A stretch of 64,000 bases of DNA from Stenotrophomonas lacuserhaii (GCF_014836545.1 NZ_JACSQS010000002.1:137467-201466), one strand, 5' to 3'; positions 47,614 through 57,527 are shown, counted from the first letter of the stretch. A program made the numbers and translations. The notes: a model not told the origin generated them from the letters alone.

Positions 47614-48336
47614 ATGGACCTGAACAGGTTTGCCTGCCGCGCGGTGCTCGCCGCCGCCCTGCTGTCGCCGCTGCACCCCGCCCAGGCGCAGCTGGCCGCC
47701 GAAAACGTTCCGCTGTCGCTGCAGGAACACGCGGTGGTCAGTTCACCGGCCTTCCTGAAAGCGCACCCGGACCTGCGTTACCGGCAGCTTGGCCTGGCGG
47801 CTGTCGAGCGCGACAAGCTGGAAGATGCGCGTCGTTACTTCCGGTTTGGCGCCCAGCATGCCGACAAGCTGTCGCAGGCGCTGATGGCCGAGCTGCTGTG
47901 GAACGGCAAGGGCGGCCCGGTCGATCGCGCACTGGGCTATGCCTGGATGGACCTGGCGGCCGAGCGTGGCACCGAATGGCTGGTGGTGCGTCGCGAACAG
48001 TACTGGGCCGCCCTGGACGAAGCCGAGCGCAAGCGCGCGGTCAGTGAAGGCCAGAAGCTGTACGCCGAGTACGGCGACCCGGTGGCCAAGCCGCGGCAGG
48101 AACGCGAAATGCGCCGCAACATGGGGGAAATGACCGGCAGCCGCACCGGTGCACTGGGTTCGACGGTCATGCAGGTCCGCTTCAACGGGCAGATGGTGCG
48201 GGTGGTGCCGGAGATCTACTACGCACCACGGCTGTGGCAGCCCGAAGCCTACTGGAAGTGGCAGAGCCAGCAGCTGGACGCGGGCAACACCAGCAGCGTG
48301 GACGTGGGTTCCCCGCATCCGCTGCGCGGCGACTGA
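47614..48336 (+). CDS. Secreted Sel1/TPR-like protein
   Basis: 240 residues. Signal peptide ending AQA (ALLSPLHPAQAQ). The next ~120 residues contain two-helix repeats of Sel1 type (LGLAAVERDKLEDARRYFRFGAQHADKLSQALMAELLWNGKGG, then DRALGYAWMDLAAERG). The C-terminal part, RPxxxxMRRNMGEMTGSRTGALGS onward, is not recognised. Probably a periplasmic protein-interaction scaffold. It is 28 bp upstream of tdk on the same strand and divergent from rep. Confidence 0.75.
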   Translation: MDLNRFACRAVLAAALLSPLHPAQAQLAAENVPLSLQEHAVVSSPAFLKAHPDLRYRQLGLAAVERDKLEDARRYFRFGAQHADKLSQALMAELLWNGKGGPVDRALGYAWMDLAAERGTEWLVVRREQYWAALDEAERKRAVSEGQKLYAEYGDPVAKPRQEREMRRNMGEMTGSRTGALGSTVMQVRFNGQMVRVVPEIYYAPRLWQPEAYWKWQSQQLDAGNTSSVDVGSPHPLRGD

Positions 48337-48364
48337 GTCCGCCCGCTGCGGCTAGAATCTGCCG

Positions 48365-48985
48365 ATGGCCAAGCTCTATTTCTATTATTCGGCGATGAAC
48401 GCCGGCAAGACCACTACGCTGCTGCAGAGTGCGCACAACTACCGCGAGCGCGGCATGCGGGTGGCGATCCTTACCCCGCGGCTGGACAACCGTGCCGGCA
48501 GCGGCGTGGTGGCCTCGCGCATCGGGCTGAAGGCCGATGGCATGGCCTTCGAGCGCGACAGCGACCTGCAGCGCCTGGTCGAAGCCGATATCGCCGCGCG
48601 CGGCCCGCTTGGCTGCGTGCTGGTGGACGAAGCGCAGTTCCTCAGCCGCGCCCAGGTCTGGCAACTGAGCGAAGTGGTCGACCAGCTGCGCATCCCGGTG
48701 CTCTGCTATGGCCTGCGCACCGACTTCCGCGGTGAGCTGTTCGAAGGCAGCCAGTACCTGCTGGCCTGGGCCGACGAGATGCAGGAGATCAAGACCATCT
48801 GCCACAGCGGCAAGAAGGCGACCATGACCGTGCGGGTGGACGAGCACGGCCACGCGGTGCAGGACGGCCCGCAGGTGGAGATCGGCGGCAACGAACGCTA
48901 TGTGTCGGTCAGCCGCGCCGAGTTCAAGAAGATCACCCGCGGCGAAAGCCGGATCGATCCGATGCAGGCCGCGCTGCCGCTGTAA
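48365..48985 (+). CDS. tdk: Thymidine kinase (type II)
   Basis: 206 residues from the ATG at 48365. Phosphorylates thymidine in the salvage pathway. P-loop [15 protein letters not shown] (8-22), Walker B-like VLVDEAQFL near 85-93, the [15 protein letters not shown] segment and the feedback/substrate region SVSRAEF agree with the TK1-like family. The zinc-binding cysteines of many type II enzymes are reduced to a single CHSGKKA. A strong palindrome begins within the stop codon. Confidence 0.95.
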   Translation: MAKLYFYYSAMNAGKTTTLLQSAHNYRERGMRVAILTPRLDNRAGSGVVASRIGLKADGMAFERDSDLQRLVEADIAARGPLGCVLVDEAQFLSRAQVWQLSEVVDQLRIPVLCYGLRTDFRGELFEGSQYLLAWADEMQEIKTICHSGKKATMTVRVDEHGHAVQDGPQVEIGGNERYVSVSRAEFKKITRGESRIDPMQAALPL

Positions 48986-49031
48986 ACCGGTAGCGCCGGT
49001 AGCGCCCAGCATCGCTCGGCGCTACCGGTTT
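48984..49031. terminator. Bidirectional terminator from GTAGCGCC palindromes
   Basis: Perfect 14-bp arms AAACCGGTAGCGCC (48984-48997) and GGCGCTACCGGTTT (49018-49031), with a second GGTAGCGCC copy directly after the first arm. The right arm ends in TTT. It separates the convergent tdk and opgD genes and appears to be made of SMAG-like units. Confidence 0.8.
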
Positions 49032-49045
49032 CCTGTTTACAGGGC

Positions 49046-50647
49046 TCAGTACAGCGTGCGCTCTGGCGCCCCGGCCGGCGGCGGACTGTACTGGTACAAC
49101 CAGGTTTCCGTCAGCGTCTTGCCCCCGCTGCGCAGGAACAACCGGATGTCGATCTGCGCGGTGCTGTCATCGCCCGGCACCAGGTCGAACATGGCCCGGT
49201 AGCCGTTGATCTCACGCAACGGACGGGCCGAAACGATCTCCAGCTTGCCACGGCTCGCCTGCACCACGGCCTCCACCTCACCCTTGTCGATCAGGCTGGC
49301 CAGCTCGCCGCCGGCGAAGTCCACCGCGAAACGCCAAGAGAAATAGGTGCGCTTCTTGCCGATGATGCCGCCCAGGCCGGTGCGGGTGGCCACGGTGTGC
49401 GCCAGCGGCGAACGTGCCGGCGGCTCGGCGCCCCAGTACAGGCGATAGCCGACCAGCAGCTCCTGCCCGGCCTGCGGTTTCTCCTTCGGGTTCCAGAACG
49501 CGACGATGTTGTCGAAGGTCTCGTCCACGGTCGGGATCTCCACCAGCTGCACCGAGCCTTCGCCCCAGTCGCCCTTGGGCTCCACCCACAGGCACGGGCG
49601 CTTCTCGTAGAACACGCCGTCGTCCTGGTAATGGTCGAATTCGCGGTCGCGCTGCAGCAGGCCGAAGCCACGCGGATTGCGATCGACGAACATGTTGAAG
49701 CGCAGCTCGCGCGGGTTCACCAGCGGGCGCCAGATCCACTCCCCGCCACCGCTCCACATCGCCAGGCCGTCGGTATCGTGGATCTCCGGGCGCCAGTCCC
49801 ACGCCATGCGGCGATCGTTCTCGCCGACCTGGAACATGCTGGTGCACGGGGCGATGCCGAGCCGCTCGATCGCCTTGCGCGGGTACAGCGCGCTGTCGAT
49901 GTCCATCAACAGCACATCGCCATTGGTGATGGCGAAGCGGTAGGCACCGGCCACGCTGGGCGAGTCCAGCAACGCATAGACCACGATGGTGTCCGAGTCG
50001 TTGTCCGGGCGTTCCAGGTAGTAGGCGATGAAGTCCGGGAACTCTTCCGGGCCGCCGGTCCCGGTGTCGATCGCCAGGCCGCGCGCCGACTGCCCGTACT
50101 GGCCTTCCTTGCCGACCGCGCGGAAGTAACTGGCGCCGAGGAACGCAGCGAAATCGCGATCGGTGTCCTTGCGCGTGTTGAGCCGGAAGCCGGCAAAGCC
50201 GAGGTCGGCAGGCAGCTGGCCGTCCTTGATCCCGCTCTTCCCATAATCGAAGGCGGCACCATCGTAGGCCAGTTCCTGCGCCTTGCCGTCGACCACGTCG
50301 AACATCCGCACCGGCGAATGGAAGTACAGCCCCAGGTGGAAGAACTTGGCCTGGAACCGGCCCGGCTCATTACCCCACAGCGCATGGTCCTGGCGGTAGC
50401 GGATCGACTGGTATGCATCCCAGCTCAGCGCTTCCACCGGGCCTGGCAGGGTCCGTTTGTGGGTCCTGTAGGGCGCAGCGGCCAGCGCGCGCGCCTGGCC
50501 CTTCAGGCTGGCGAAATCGAACGGCACCGGCTGTCCCAGGCGGCGCAGGCCGACCTGTCGGCTTGCCGCGGCGCCCACGTTCAATGCAGGCAGGCCGAAG
50601 GCAGCCAAGGCCAGGGAAGCGTTGCGGATAAAATCGCGTCGTTGCAT
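49046..50647 (-). CDS. opgD: Glucan biosynthesis protein OpgD (MdoD)
   Basis: 533 residues from the ATG at 50647, which begins MQRRDFIRNASLALAAF, a twin-arginine signal; an ATG at 50680 would add 11 residues. OpgD/MdoD works in the periplasm on osmoregulated periplasmic glucans. Recognised from KFFHLGLYFHSPVRMFDVVDG, the DTGTG...EEFPDFIAYYLERP region, RRMAWDWRPEIHDTDGL, GFGLLQRDREFDHYQDDG and the C-terminal WLYQYSPPPAGAPERTLY. It lies 49 bp after the kinase stop on the same strand, possibly the last gene of that unit. Confidence 0.95.
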   Translation of the reverse strand: MQRRDFIRNASLALAAFGLPALNVGAAASRQVGLRRLGQPVPFDFASLKGQARALAAAPYRTHKRTLPGPVEALSWDAYQSIRYRQDHALWGNEPGRFQAKFFHLGLYFHSPVRMFDVVDGKAQELAYDGAAFDYGKSGIKDGQLPADLGFAGFRLNTRKDTDRDFAAFLGASYFRAVGKEGQYGQSARGLAIDTGTGGPEEFPDFIAYYLERPDNDSDTIVVYALLDSPSVAGAYRFAITNGDVLLMDIDSALYPRKAIERLGIAPCTSMFQVGENDRRMAWDWRPEIHDTDGLAMWSGGGEWIWRPLVNPRELRFNMFVDRNPRGFGLLQRDREFDHYQDDGVFYEKRPCLWVEPKGDWGEGSVQLVEIPTVDETFDNIVAFWNPKEKPQAGQELLVGYRLYWGAEPPARSPLAHTVATRTGLGGIIGKKRTYFSWRFAVDFAGGELASLIDKGEVEAVVQASRGKLEIVSARPLREINGYRAMFDLVPGDDSTAQIDIRLFLRSGGKTLTETWLYQYSPPPAGAPERTLY

Positions 50648-50696
50648 TCGAAGGCAGCCGGGGCATGGAGGGTCGGCCATTATTCCAACAGATTCG

Positions 50697-53165
50697 TTAA
50701 TTGTTGGCAGTGGCTGGCGACATCTGTTCAGCTGGCCGCGGCAGGCGCGGCAGGCGCGCCAGGCGCAGGTCCAGCTGGCGGACGGCCGAAGACGGAATGC
50801 CGCGCTGGGCGATCAGCAACTGGCGTGCCTCGCGCCACGCCGCGGCGGCCCGCGCGGGGCTACCCGCCGCGCGTTCGGCCTCGCCCAGGTCGAGCAGGCC
50901 CTGCGGCAGCAGGGCCACATGGTCAGGCTGGCGCCAGATACGTACGGCGGTGCGGTAGTGGCTGACCGTGGCCTGGTCATTTCCATCCGCCCTGGCGAGG
51001 TCACCCAGGGCGTGTTCGGCCAGGCCGACTTCACGGTGGTCCGGCCCCAAGGCGAAGGCCAGCTTGTCCCGCACTTCGCCGAGCACAGGGCCCGCCCACG
51101 CCCGGCGCCCCTGCTGCAGTGCCAGCAGCGCGCGCGCACGCTGCACCACCAGCGTTTCCGGATGGTCCGGGCCGAACGCCTGCACCGCCGATTGCCACGC
51201 CTGGTCGAGTGCCGCAGAGGCCTCTTCGGCGTTTCCGCTACGTGCCAGCATCTGCCCCAGCTGGCGCCGCATCCCGATGGCTTCCGGGGTGCCCGGTGCA
51301 GCGCGCTGCAGCAGCGCCAGCGCCTGCTGGTAGCCCTCCCGTGCACGCGCGTCCAGGCCGGCTTCGGCATCCAGCCCGGCCAGCCCGGCCAGCGCACCGG
51401 CGATGCCACGCGGGTTGCCCTGGCCGCGCTGGTAAAGCGCCAGGGCGCGGATGAACGCAGCGCGCGCAGCACGGACCTGGCCGAGCTGGGTCTGGCAATG
51501 GGCCAGTTCGCTGGCGAAGCCCGCCACGGCGGTCGGCAGCAGGTCCTGCTGCTGGTCGGCGATGGACGCTGCGGCCTGCAGGTGGGCGACGCATTCGCGG
51601 TCACGGCCCAGCATGCGCAACGCGCGCGCGCGCTGGGTCACCGCTTCCAACTGCAGCGCGCCCGGCACATCCTGTTGTGCCTGCAGCAGCGTGCGTTGTT
51701 GATCCAGGATGCGCAAGGCCGTCTGGTAGTCGCCCAGCCCGATGTGCAGGCGTCCAATGACCCCCTCCATTTCGGCCAGCGCCAGCGGCTGCCCGGCCAG
51801 TTCTGCCTGCGCACGCTGTTGTCCGGTTTCCAGCAGCTGGCGCACGTCGAAGTGGCCGTGGCGGACGCTTGCCGCGCGGTCGAACAAGCCGATGTTGAAG
51901 TCCTGCATCGCCTGTGCGCGCGCGGTTTCCTGACGGGCCTGGCGCGCCTGCCAGACGGCCATCGTTGATACCGCCAGCAAGGCCGACAGGGCCAGGCTGG
52001 CGCCGGTCACGCCCCAGCGATGACGCCGCAGATACTTTCGCAGGCGATACCCGGTGCCGGGCGGATGGGCGCGCAGCGGCCGTCCATCCAGGAACCGGCG
52101 CAGGTCTTCGGCCAGGGCATCGACCGATCCGTAGCGCTGCTGCGGATCCTTGGCCATCGCCTTGACCAGCAGCAGGTCCAGGTCGCCCCGCACGCGTCGG
52201 GCAAGACGCCGCGCGGCCGCCGGCACCGACATCCCGGCTTCACCCTGCAGCAACCGACGCGATGCGGGCATTGGCTGGACATCCAGGATGCAGCGCTCCC
52301 ACTCGCTGTCGGAGTGTCGACGCAGGCGGTAAGGTTTGTGCCCGGTAACCACTTCGTAGATCACCACGCCCAGCGAGTACACATCGGTACGGGTGCTCAG
52401 CGGATCGCCCCTTACCTGCTCTGGCGCGGCGTAGTGCAGGGTGAACGCGCACGGCTCGCCGGGGGCGGCCACCGCCGCGACGCCGTCCGGATCCAGCAGT
52501 TGGGCGATGCCGAAATCCAGCAGCTTGACCCCACCATCGGCCACCAGGATGTTGGAGGGCTTCAGGTCGCGGTGCACCACCAGATTGGCGTGCGCATGCG
52601 CCACCACCGAACACACCTGCAGCATCAGCCGCAGTCGTTCTTCCAGCGGCAGCATCCTGCGCTGGCAGTACGCGGTTATCGGCTCGCCCTGCACGTAGTC
52701 CAGCGCGAAGTAGGGATGCCCCTGCGGATCGATGCCTGCGTTGTGCAACTGGGCAAGATGCGGATGCTGCAGCCGGGCCAGGATCTGCCGTTCGCGCGCA
52801 AAGCGCGCATGCAGCCCCGGTTCGGCCAGGCCGCTGCGCAGCAGCTTCAGGGCGACCTTGCGCTCGTACATGCCGTCGCAGCGCTCGGCCAGCCAGACCT
52901 CGCCCATCCCGCCTTCGCCGAGCAGCTGCAACAGGCGGTAGGGACCGATGCGGCTGCCACCGCGCGATGATCCGGGCGCGGAAAACACCGGCTGGGCCAT
53001 GAACTGCTCGCTGTCGCGTTCATGGGCCAGCATCTTCTCCAGCTCTGCGGCCAACCCCGGATCGCGTCCGGCCACCTGCCGCAGCCGCGCGACGCGGCCG
53101 TCTTCATCCAGTTCCAGCAGCTGGTCCAGCCATGAGGACAGTTCACGCCAGCGCAGGGCATCCAT
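50697..53165 (-). CDS. Transmembrane Ser/Thr kinase with TPR sensor, PknS-like
   Basis: 822 residues. Kinase domain: P-loop GEGGMGEVWLAE (83-94), lysine K107 in VALKLL, catalytic HRDLKPSN (198-205, D200), DFG (217-219) and APEQ. A membrane helix lies at about 384-406, followed by a ~400-residue periplasmic region of TPR-like helices (LARLGDYQTALRILDQQ type repeats, PDHPETLVV). It follows an ECF sigma factor by 15 bp. In Xanthomonas citri the sigma factor EcfK is activated through the kinase PknS, which controls type VI secretion; this pair has the same layout, but the regulon here cannot be read from the window. Confidence 0.92.
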   Translation of the reverse strand: MDALRWRELSSWLDQLLELDEDGRVARLRQVAGRDPGLAAELEKMLAHERDSEQFMAQPVFSAPGSSRGGSRIGPYRLLQLLGEGGMGEVWLAERCDGMYERKVALKLLRSGLAEPGLHARFARERQILARLQHPHLAQLHNAGIDPQGHPYFALDYVQGEPITAYCQRRMLPLEERLRLMLQVCSVVAHAHANLVVHRDLKPSNILVADGGVKLLDFGIAQLLDPDGVAAVAAPGEPCAFTLHYAAPEQVRGDPLSTRTDVYSLGVVIYEVVTGHKPYRLRRHSDSEWERCILDVQPMPASRRLLQGEAGMSVPAAARRLARRVRGDLDLLLVKAMAKDPQQRYGSVDALAEDLRRFLDGRPLRAHPPGTGYRLRKYLRRHRWGVTGASLALSALLAVSTMAVWQARQARQETARAQAMQDFNIGLFDRAASVRHGHFDVRQLLETGQQRAQAELAGQPLALAEMEGVIGRLHIGLGDYQTALRILDQQRTLLQAQQDVPGALQLEAVTQRARALRMLGRDRECVAHLQAAASIADQQQDLLPTAVAGFASELAHCQTQLGQVRAARAAFIRALALYQRGQGNPRGIAGALAGLAGLDAEAGLDARAREGYQQALALLQRAAPGTPEAIGMRRQLGQMLARSGNAEEASAALDQAWQSAVQAFGPDHPETLVVQRARALLALQQGRRAWAGPVLGEVRDKLAFALGPDHREVGLAEHALGDLARADGNDQATVSHYRTAVRIWRQPDHVALLPQGLLDLGEAERAAGSPARAAAAWREARQLLIAQRGIPSSAVRQLDLRLARLPRLPRPAEQMSPATANN

Positions 53166-53180
53166 GGCGGGTGTTCGCGC

Positions 53181-53744
53181 TCAGTCCCCGCTTACTTCGG
53201 TCAGCAGGAACAGGCGCGCCTTCTGCCAGTCGCGTCGGATGCTGCGCTCGGAACGCTGGCTGAGTTCGGCGATCTGCTGTTCGGTCAGGCCGGCGAAGTA
53301 GCGCAGTTCGACCACCCGTGCCAGGTGCGGATCCAGCGCCTGCAGGCGCTCCAGCGCCACGTCCAACGCCAGCAGGTCCTCGTCCATGCGGATGCCGCTG
53401 CTGCTGTTTTCAGGGATGTCCACCCGTTTGAGGTCACCGCCGCGCTTGCGCGCCAAGCGGTTGCGGGCGTAGTCCACCACCACGCTGCGCATGGCCGAAG
53501 CGGCATAGGCGAAGAAGTGCGCACGATCCTCGAAGCGTGCCCCACCCCGGCTGCCGAGCAGTTTCAGGTAGGACTCGTGCACCAGCGAGGTGGCATCCAG
53601 GGTGCGGCCCTGCTGGCCGGCCAGCTGCCGCCGGGCCATCCCATGCAGCTCCTGGTAGAGCACGGTGAGCACGCGGTCCAGCGAGGCACGGTCGCCGCCG
53701 CGCGCGGCGTCCAGCCACACAGTGATGTCGGATCCTTCATCCAT
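53181..53744 (-). CDS. ECF43-like RNA polymerase sigma factor
   Basis: 187 residues from the ATG at 53744. Region 2 (ATSLVHESYLKLLG, then HFFAYAASAMRSVVVDYARNRLARKRGG) and region 4 (LARVVELRYFAGLTEQQIAELSQRSERSIRRDWQKARLFLL) are clear. The short linker with a serine triplet (ENSSSG) and DLLALDVALERLQALDPHLARVVELRYF wording are typical of the TIGR02999/ECF43 group, whose activity is usually switched by phosphorylation rather than an anti-sigma factor. No anti-sigma gene is adjacent; the kinase gene follows immediately. Confidence 0.93.
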   Translation of the reverse strand: MDEGSDITVWLDAARGGDRASLDRVLTVLYQELHGMARRQLAGQQGRTLDATSLVHESYLKLLGSRGGARFEDRAHFFAYAASAMRSVVVDYARNRLARKRGGDLKRVDIPENSSSGIRMDEDLLALDVALERLQALDPHLARVVELRYFAGLTEQQIAELSQRSERSIRRDWQKARLFLLTEVSGD

Positions 53745-53814
53745 CGCAGCGCCTGCTCCCACGGGAGTCGTGGCGCGACTATAGCCCTGTCCAGCGCGCT
53801 TGGCGAAAAAGCCC

Positions 53815-54627
53815 TCAGCGCTGGCAGGAACCGCACCAGACGCTGGCCCGCTGGCCGATGGTGGCGTGCTTCAACGGCCGCCCGCAGGACCGGCAGGGCT
53901 GGCCGTCGCGTCCGTAGACCGACAACTCCTGTTCGAAGTAGCCGGGCGCCCCATCGGGACTGATGAAGTCGCGCAGAGTGGTGCCACCGCGGGTGATTGC
54001 ATGCTGCAGGATCTGCTTGACCGCCTGCGCCAGACGTAGATAGCGCTCGCGCGATACCTTGCCGGCCTCGCGAAGCGGGCTGATGCCGGCCCGGAACAGG
54101 CTTTCGGCCGCGTAGATGTTACCCACGCCCACCACCACCGCCTGGTCCATCAGGAAGGTCTTGATCGGCGCCTTGCGGCCACGGCTGCGCTGGAACAGGT
54201 AGTCACCATCGAAGGCATCGTCCAGCGGCTCCGGGCCCAGCCCCTGCAGCAGCGGGTGGACCTGGCCCGGCGGCTGCCACAGCAGGCTGCCGAAGCGGCG
54301 CGGATCGTTGAAGCGCAGCAGGCGGCCGTTGTCCAGGCTGATATCCACGTGGTCATGCGCGCGCAGCGGCGTATCGCCCGGCAGCACGCGCAGGCTGCCG
54401 GACATCCCCAGGTGCAGCAGCGCACTACCGGCTTCGGTATCCAGCAGCAGGTACTTGGCGCGCCGGCGCACATCCACGATGCGCTGCCCCGGCAACAGGG
54501 CGGCCACCTCGTCCGGGATCGGCCAGCGCAGCTCGCTGCGGCGCAGGATCACCCCATGGATGGCACGTTCGAGCAGATGCGGCGCCAGTCCACGCCGGGT
54601 GGTTTCAACTTCAGGCAACTCAGGCAT
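53815..54627 (-). CDS. mutM: Formamidopyrimidine-DNA glycosylase
   Basis: 270 residues. Removes 8-oxoguanine and ring-opened purines from DNA. Starts [16 protein letters not shown] with the catalytic proline 2 and glutamate 3, followed by the [14 protein letters not shown] segment, DPRRFG, and [17 protein letters not shown]; ends in the zinc finger [24 protein letters not shown]. Length is standard. Its 5' flank holds a 50-base G/C homopolymer beginning 109 bp upstream of the start codon. Confidence 0.97.
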   Translation of the reverse strand: MPELPEVETTRRGLAPHLLERAIHGVILRRSELRWPIPDEVAALLPGQRIVDVRRRAKYLLLDTEAGSALLHLGMSGSLRVLPGDTPLRAHDHVDISLDNGRLLRFNDPRRFGSLLWQPPGQVHPLLQGLGPEPLDDAFDGDYLFQRSRGRKAPIKTFLMDQAVVVGVGNIYAAESLFRAGISPLREAGKVSRERYLRLAQAVKQILQHAITRGGTTLRDFISPDGAPGYFEQELSVYGRDGQPCRSCGRPLKHATIGQRASVWCGSCQR

Positions 54628-54677
54628 GCGCAGATTCTACGCCCGGCCGCTGTTGCTGACGGCGTCGGACGGAACCC

Positions 54678-54698
54678 GCCGACCATGGGTCGGCGCTA
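54678..54698 (-). repeat. SMAG-like palindrome upstream of mutM
   Basis: Arms GCCGACC (54678-54684) and GGTCGGC (54688-54694) around ATG, followed on the minus-strand side by GTAGCGCC, the SMAG head variant also seen near tdk. Confidence 0.7.
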
Positions 54699-54734
54699 CC
54701 GCGTTCCAAAGACCCCCGGCACCTGTCAGCGGGT

Positions 54735-54864
<130 letters not shown>

Positions 54865-54910
54865 ACCGCCCGGCCCGCTCCCGTTGCAGCGCCAACGCCA
54901 TGCGCCAGAC

Positions 54911-55276
54911 TCACCGCGGCGGCGCCGCCAGCTCGCGCGCATCCAGGACTCCATCGCGGTTCGCATCCTGCTTGTGGAACCGCTGCACCAGCGTCTGCCG
55001 CTGCTGCTCACGGGTGATCGGCCGCCCCTTGCCGCCCGGCAGCTCGCTGGCATCCAGCACGCCATCACCATCGGCATCCATCTGCTCGAAGGCGTACATC
55101 ATCCACTGCACATACTCGGCCTGGCTGACCCGCCCATCGCCATCGGCATCCATGCGCTGCAGGTAGGTGCCGGTGTCGGCCACCTGCGCCTGCACGCTGC
55201 CCGCAGCGGACAGCAGCAAGGCGATCAGCAGGGTGATCACGGGCCCGCGCGGCAGCGTAAGGGTGACGTCGGTCAT
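54911..55276 (-). CDS. Secreted three-EF-hand protein
   Basis: 121 residues from the ATG at 55276. A signal peptide (VITLLIALLLSAAGSVQAQ) is followed by three calcium-binding loops: DADGDGRVSQAE, DADGDGVLDASE and DANRDGVLDARE. Each has the DxDxDG pattern or a close variant with a glutamate at position 12. Probably periplasmic; similar small EF-hand proteins are common in xanthomonads. Target unknown. Confidence 0.9.
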   Translation of the reverse strand: MTDVTLTLPRGPVITLLIALLLSAAGSVQAQVADTGTYLQRMDADGDGRVSQAEYVQWMMYAFEQMDADGDGVLDASELPGGKGRPITREQQRQTLVQRFHKQDANRDGVLDARELAAPPR

Positions 55277-55395
55277 GGCGGCCTCCAGGCCGTGGTCCGG
55301 CGCGGGGTTGCCGCGGTGCAGACATGATGGCCCCTGGCTTGGCAAACTGCATCCCTGCGCCGCCACGGCGCGCACCTTCCAGCCGGGAACCTGCG

Positions 55396-56244
55396 TTGTC
55401 CAGCCTGAATCCAGCCGCCGTCGTACCGCCCGCAGCCGATGCCGGCACCCTCCCGCCGCTGATCGAACTGGATCGCGCCAGCGTGATGCGCGGTCAGGTC
55501 AAGGTGCTGCACGGCCTCAGCCTGCGCATCGCACAGGGCCAGCACACCGCGCTGCTCGGGCCCAACGGCTGCGGCAAATCCACCTTCATCAAACTGATCA
55601 CCCGCGAGCTGTATCCGCTGGCACATGCCGATGGCCACGTACCGGTGAAAGTGCTGGGCCAGAACCGCTGGCAGGTCGACCGGCTGCGCTCGCAGCTGGG
55701 CATCGTCACCGGCGACCTCAGCAGCACGCTCGCCGACATGCCGGGACTGACCGTGGAACAGGCGGTGCTGACCGGATTCTTCGCCAGCTACGTGCTGCCT
55801 GCCTTCCGCGAGATCACCCAGGACATGCGCGAGCGCACGCGCCAGACCCTGGCGATGACCGGCGCGCTGGCGCTGCACGGTCGCAGCTATGCAGAGCTGT
55901 CGGCCGGAGAGACGCGGCGCGTGTTGATCGCCCGGGCACTGGTCAACCGCCCGCACGCGCTGTTGCTGGACGAGCCATCCACCGGGCTGGACCTGGTGGC
56001 CCGGCAGCAGCTGGTCGATACCATGCAGTCACTGGCGCGGCAGGGCATCACGCTGGTGCTGGTCACCCACCACGTGGAAGAGATCATTCCCGAGATCGAA
56101 CGCGTGGTGCTGCTGCGCGACGGCCGTGTACTGGCCGATGGCACGCGTGCCGAACTGCTGTGCGATGCGCCCCTGTCGGCCGCGTTCGGCGGCCCGATCT
56201 CCGTGGTGGAGCAGCACGGACGGCTGGCCGCGTACGCGGGATAG
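55396..56244 (+). CDS. ABC transporter ATP-binding protein
   Basis: 282 residues from a TTG at 55396 (SSLNPAAVVPP), with GGGAAC upstream; an ATG at 55324 adds a non-conserved leader. A single nucleotide-binding domain: Walker A GPNGCGKST, Q-loop region, signature LSAGETRR, Walker B LLLDEPSTGLD and switch histidine VTHHVEE. No permease gene is next to it. The sequence resembles the YlmA/ModF-like stand-alone cassettes of xanthomonads whose substrate is unknown. Confidence 0.88.
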   Translation: MSSLNPAAVVPPAADAGTLPPLIELDRASVMRGQVKVLHGLSLRIAQGQHTALLGPNGCGKSTFIKLITRELYPLAHADGHVPVKVLGQNRWQVDRLRSQLGIVTGDLSSTLADMPGLTVEQAVLTGFFASYVLPAFREITQDMRERTRQTLAMTGALALHGRSYAELSAGETRRVLIARALVNRPHALLLDEPSTGLDLVARQQLVDTMQSLARQGITLVLVTHHVEEIIPEIERVVLLRDGRVLADGTRAELLCDAPLSAAFGGPISVVEQHGRLAAYAG

Positions 56245-56310
56245 TGCCGCAGGGCCGTCGCAAGGGGCACCACAAGGGCGGGCCGGCGGCCCCGGCCCAC
56301 CGCTCCCGGA

Positions 56311-57516
56311 TCAGAACCGCAGCGCAGCAGCGCGCGACTCGATCGGTGCCATCCGGCTCTGGTCCTGCAGTTGCAGGTCGCGCAGTTCATACGGCGGGCC
56401 AAATCCCGCCGGCAACGCAGCCTGGTCGAACGGCAGTACCAGCGTCCCCTGCCCGGGGCCCTCGAACCAGGCGGCGGCATGGGCCTGCGCGACGGGTTTC
56501 AGCTGCCCATCGGCCGCGCTGGCGTACAGGGTGCCGCGTGCTTCGTAACGCCCCGCCGCTGCCATCTGCAATGACAAGCCGACCCGGCGGCTGGCGGGAT
56601 CTGCCGTGGCCTGGCCGCTGAGACGCGCCGTCGGCAGCGCAACAGCGAAGGCGACCGTGCCATCACGCAGCACGCCGTCGAGCTGTGCGAACACCTGCAG
56701 CTCCCACAGACCCTGCGTGTTGCCCACGTCGGCGGGAATACGCACCTGCGCGCGCAGGCTGCCATCGGGAATGGGCCGCAACTGCTGCGGCCAGCTGCGG
56801 CCATCCGGTGCGACCAGCAGCGCATGACCGCCGAAACCGCTTCGGGGCGTGCCCGCCGGCAGGCTGCCGGCGCCGCCTTGGCGCAGGCGCGCCTGCAGCT
56901 GCATGCTGCCGCCGGCCAGCACCCGCGAGTGGCTGGCCTGGACTTCCAGCCGCAGTGGGCTGTTCGGTTCCAGCACCTGCACCACGTAGCGGCCCCGTGC
57001 CTGGCGACTGTGCAGGCGGTAGATCCCGGCCGTGCTGGCTGCGCCGGTCCGCAGCATGCGCGTGCCATCGCCAACCGGCATGCCGGCATCCTGCAATACA
57101 CGTGCATCGACGCTGCGGGCCCCGCTGCTTCGCCCGGCCGGATCGCGCAGCTGCAATGACCCCGCCGACAGCGCGCGGGCGCCCGGCGCCGGGCTGAGCT
57201 GGATCACCGCCTCCGGTGCGGTCAGCGGCAATGCCAGGCCGCGCTGCAGTTCGGCTGCATCGACCTGCTGCCAGTAACTCCGGCTGACGGCCACATGGGG
57301 CGACGGCGCATGCAGCGGCTGCACCGGGTCCAGCGCCCAGGCGAAGGCCAGCGGTACCTGCTCGCTTTCATCGTCGGTGGGCAACGGCGCGGCGACCAGG
57401 GTGGCCGGTATCTGGTCGCCAGCGGCGGCGGCGCGCAGCGGTTGTGCGGCCCCTGTGGGCGCGGTGGACAGGATCGCCAGCGCGGCAACGGCCAGGAGGG
57501 TGGGATGCATCGTCAT
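56311..57516 (-). CDS. Secreted DUF4785-like protein
   Basis: 401 residues from the ATG at 57516 with GGAGG upstream (an ATG at 57510 is also possible). Signal peptide TLLAVAALAILSTAPTGAAQ. The mature part has immunoglobulin-like beta segments (IQLSPAPGARALSAGSLQLRDPAGR, GIYRLHSRQARGRYVVQVLEP, TQGLWELQVFAQLDG), as in DUF4785 proteins that occur next to secreted lipases. No catalytic residues recognised. The hydrolase gene lies just upstream, 11 bp away on the same strand, so the two are probably cotranscribed and may act together outside the cell. Confidence 0.72.
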   Translation of the reverse strand: MTMHPTLLAVAALAILSTAPTGAAQPLRAAAAGDQIPATLVAAPLPTDDESEQVPLAFAWALDPVQPLHAPSPHVAVSRSYWQQVDAAELQRGLALPLTAPEAVIQLSPAPGARALSAGSLQLRDPAGRSSGARSVDARVLQDAGMPVGDGTRMLRTGAASTAGIYRLHSRQARGRYVVQVLEPNSPLRLEVQASHSRVLAGGSMQLQARLRQGGAGSLPAGTPRSGFGGHALLVAPDGRSWPQQLRPIPDGSLRAQVRIPADVGNTQGLWELQVFAQLDGVLRDGTVAFAVALPTARLSGQATADPASRRVGLSLQMAAAGRYEARGTLYASAADGQLKPVAQAHAAAWFEGPGQGTLVLPFDQAALPAGFGPPYELRDLQLQDQSRMAPIESRAAALRF

Positions 57517-57527
57517 GAGGGCCTCCG

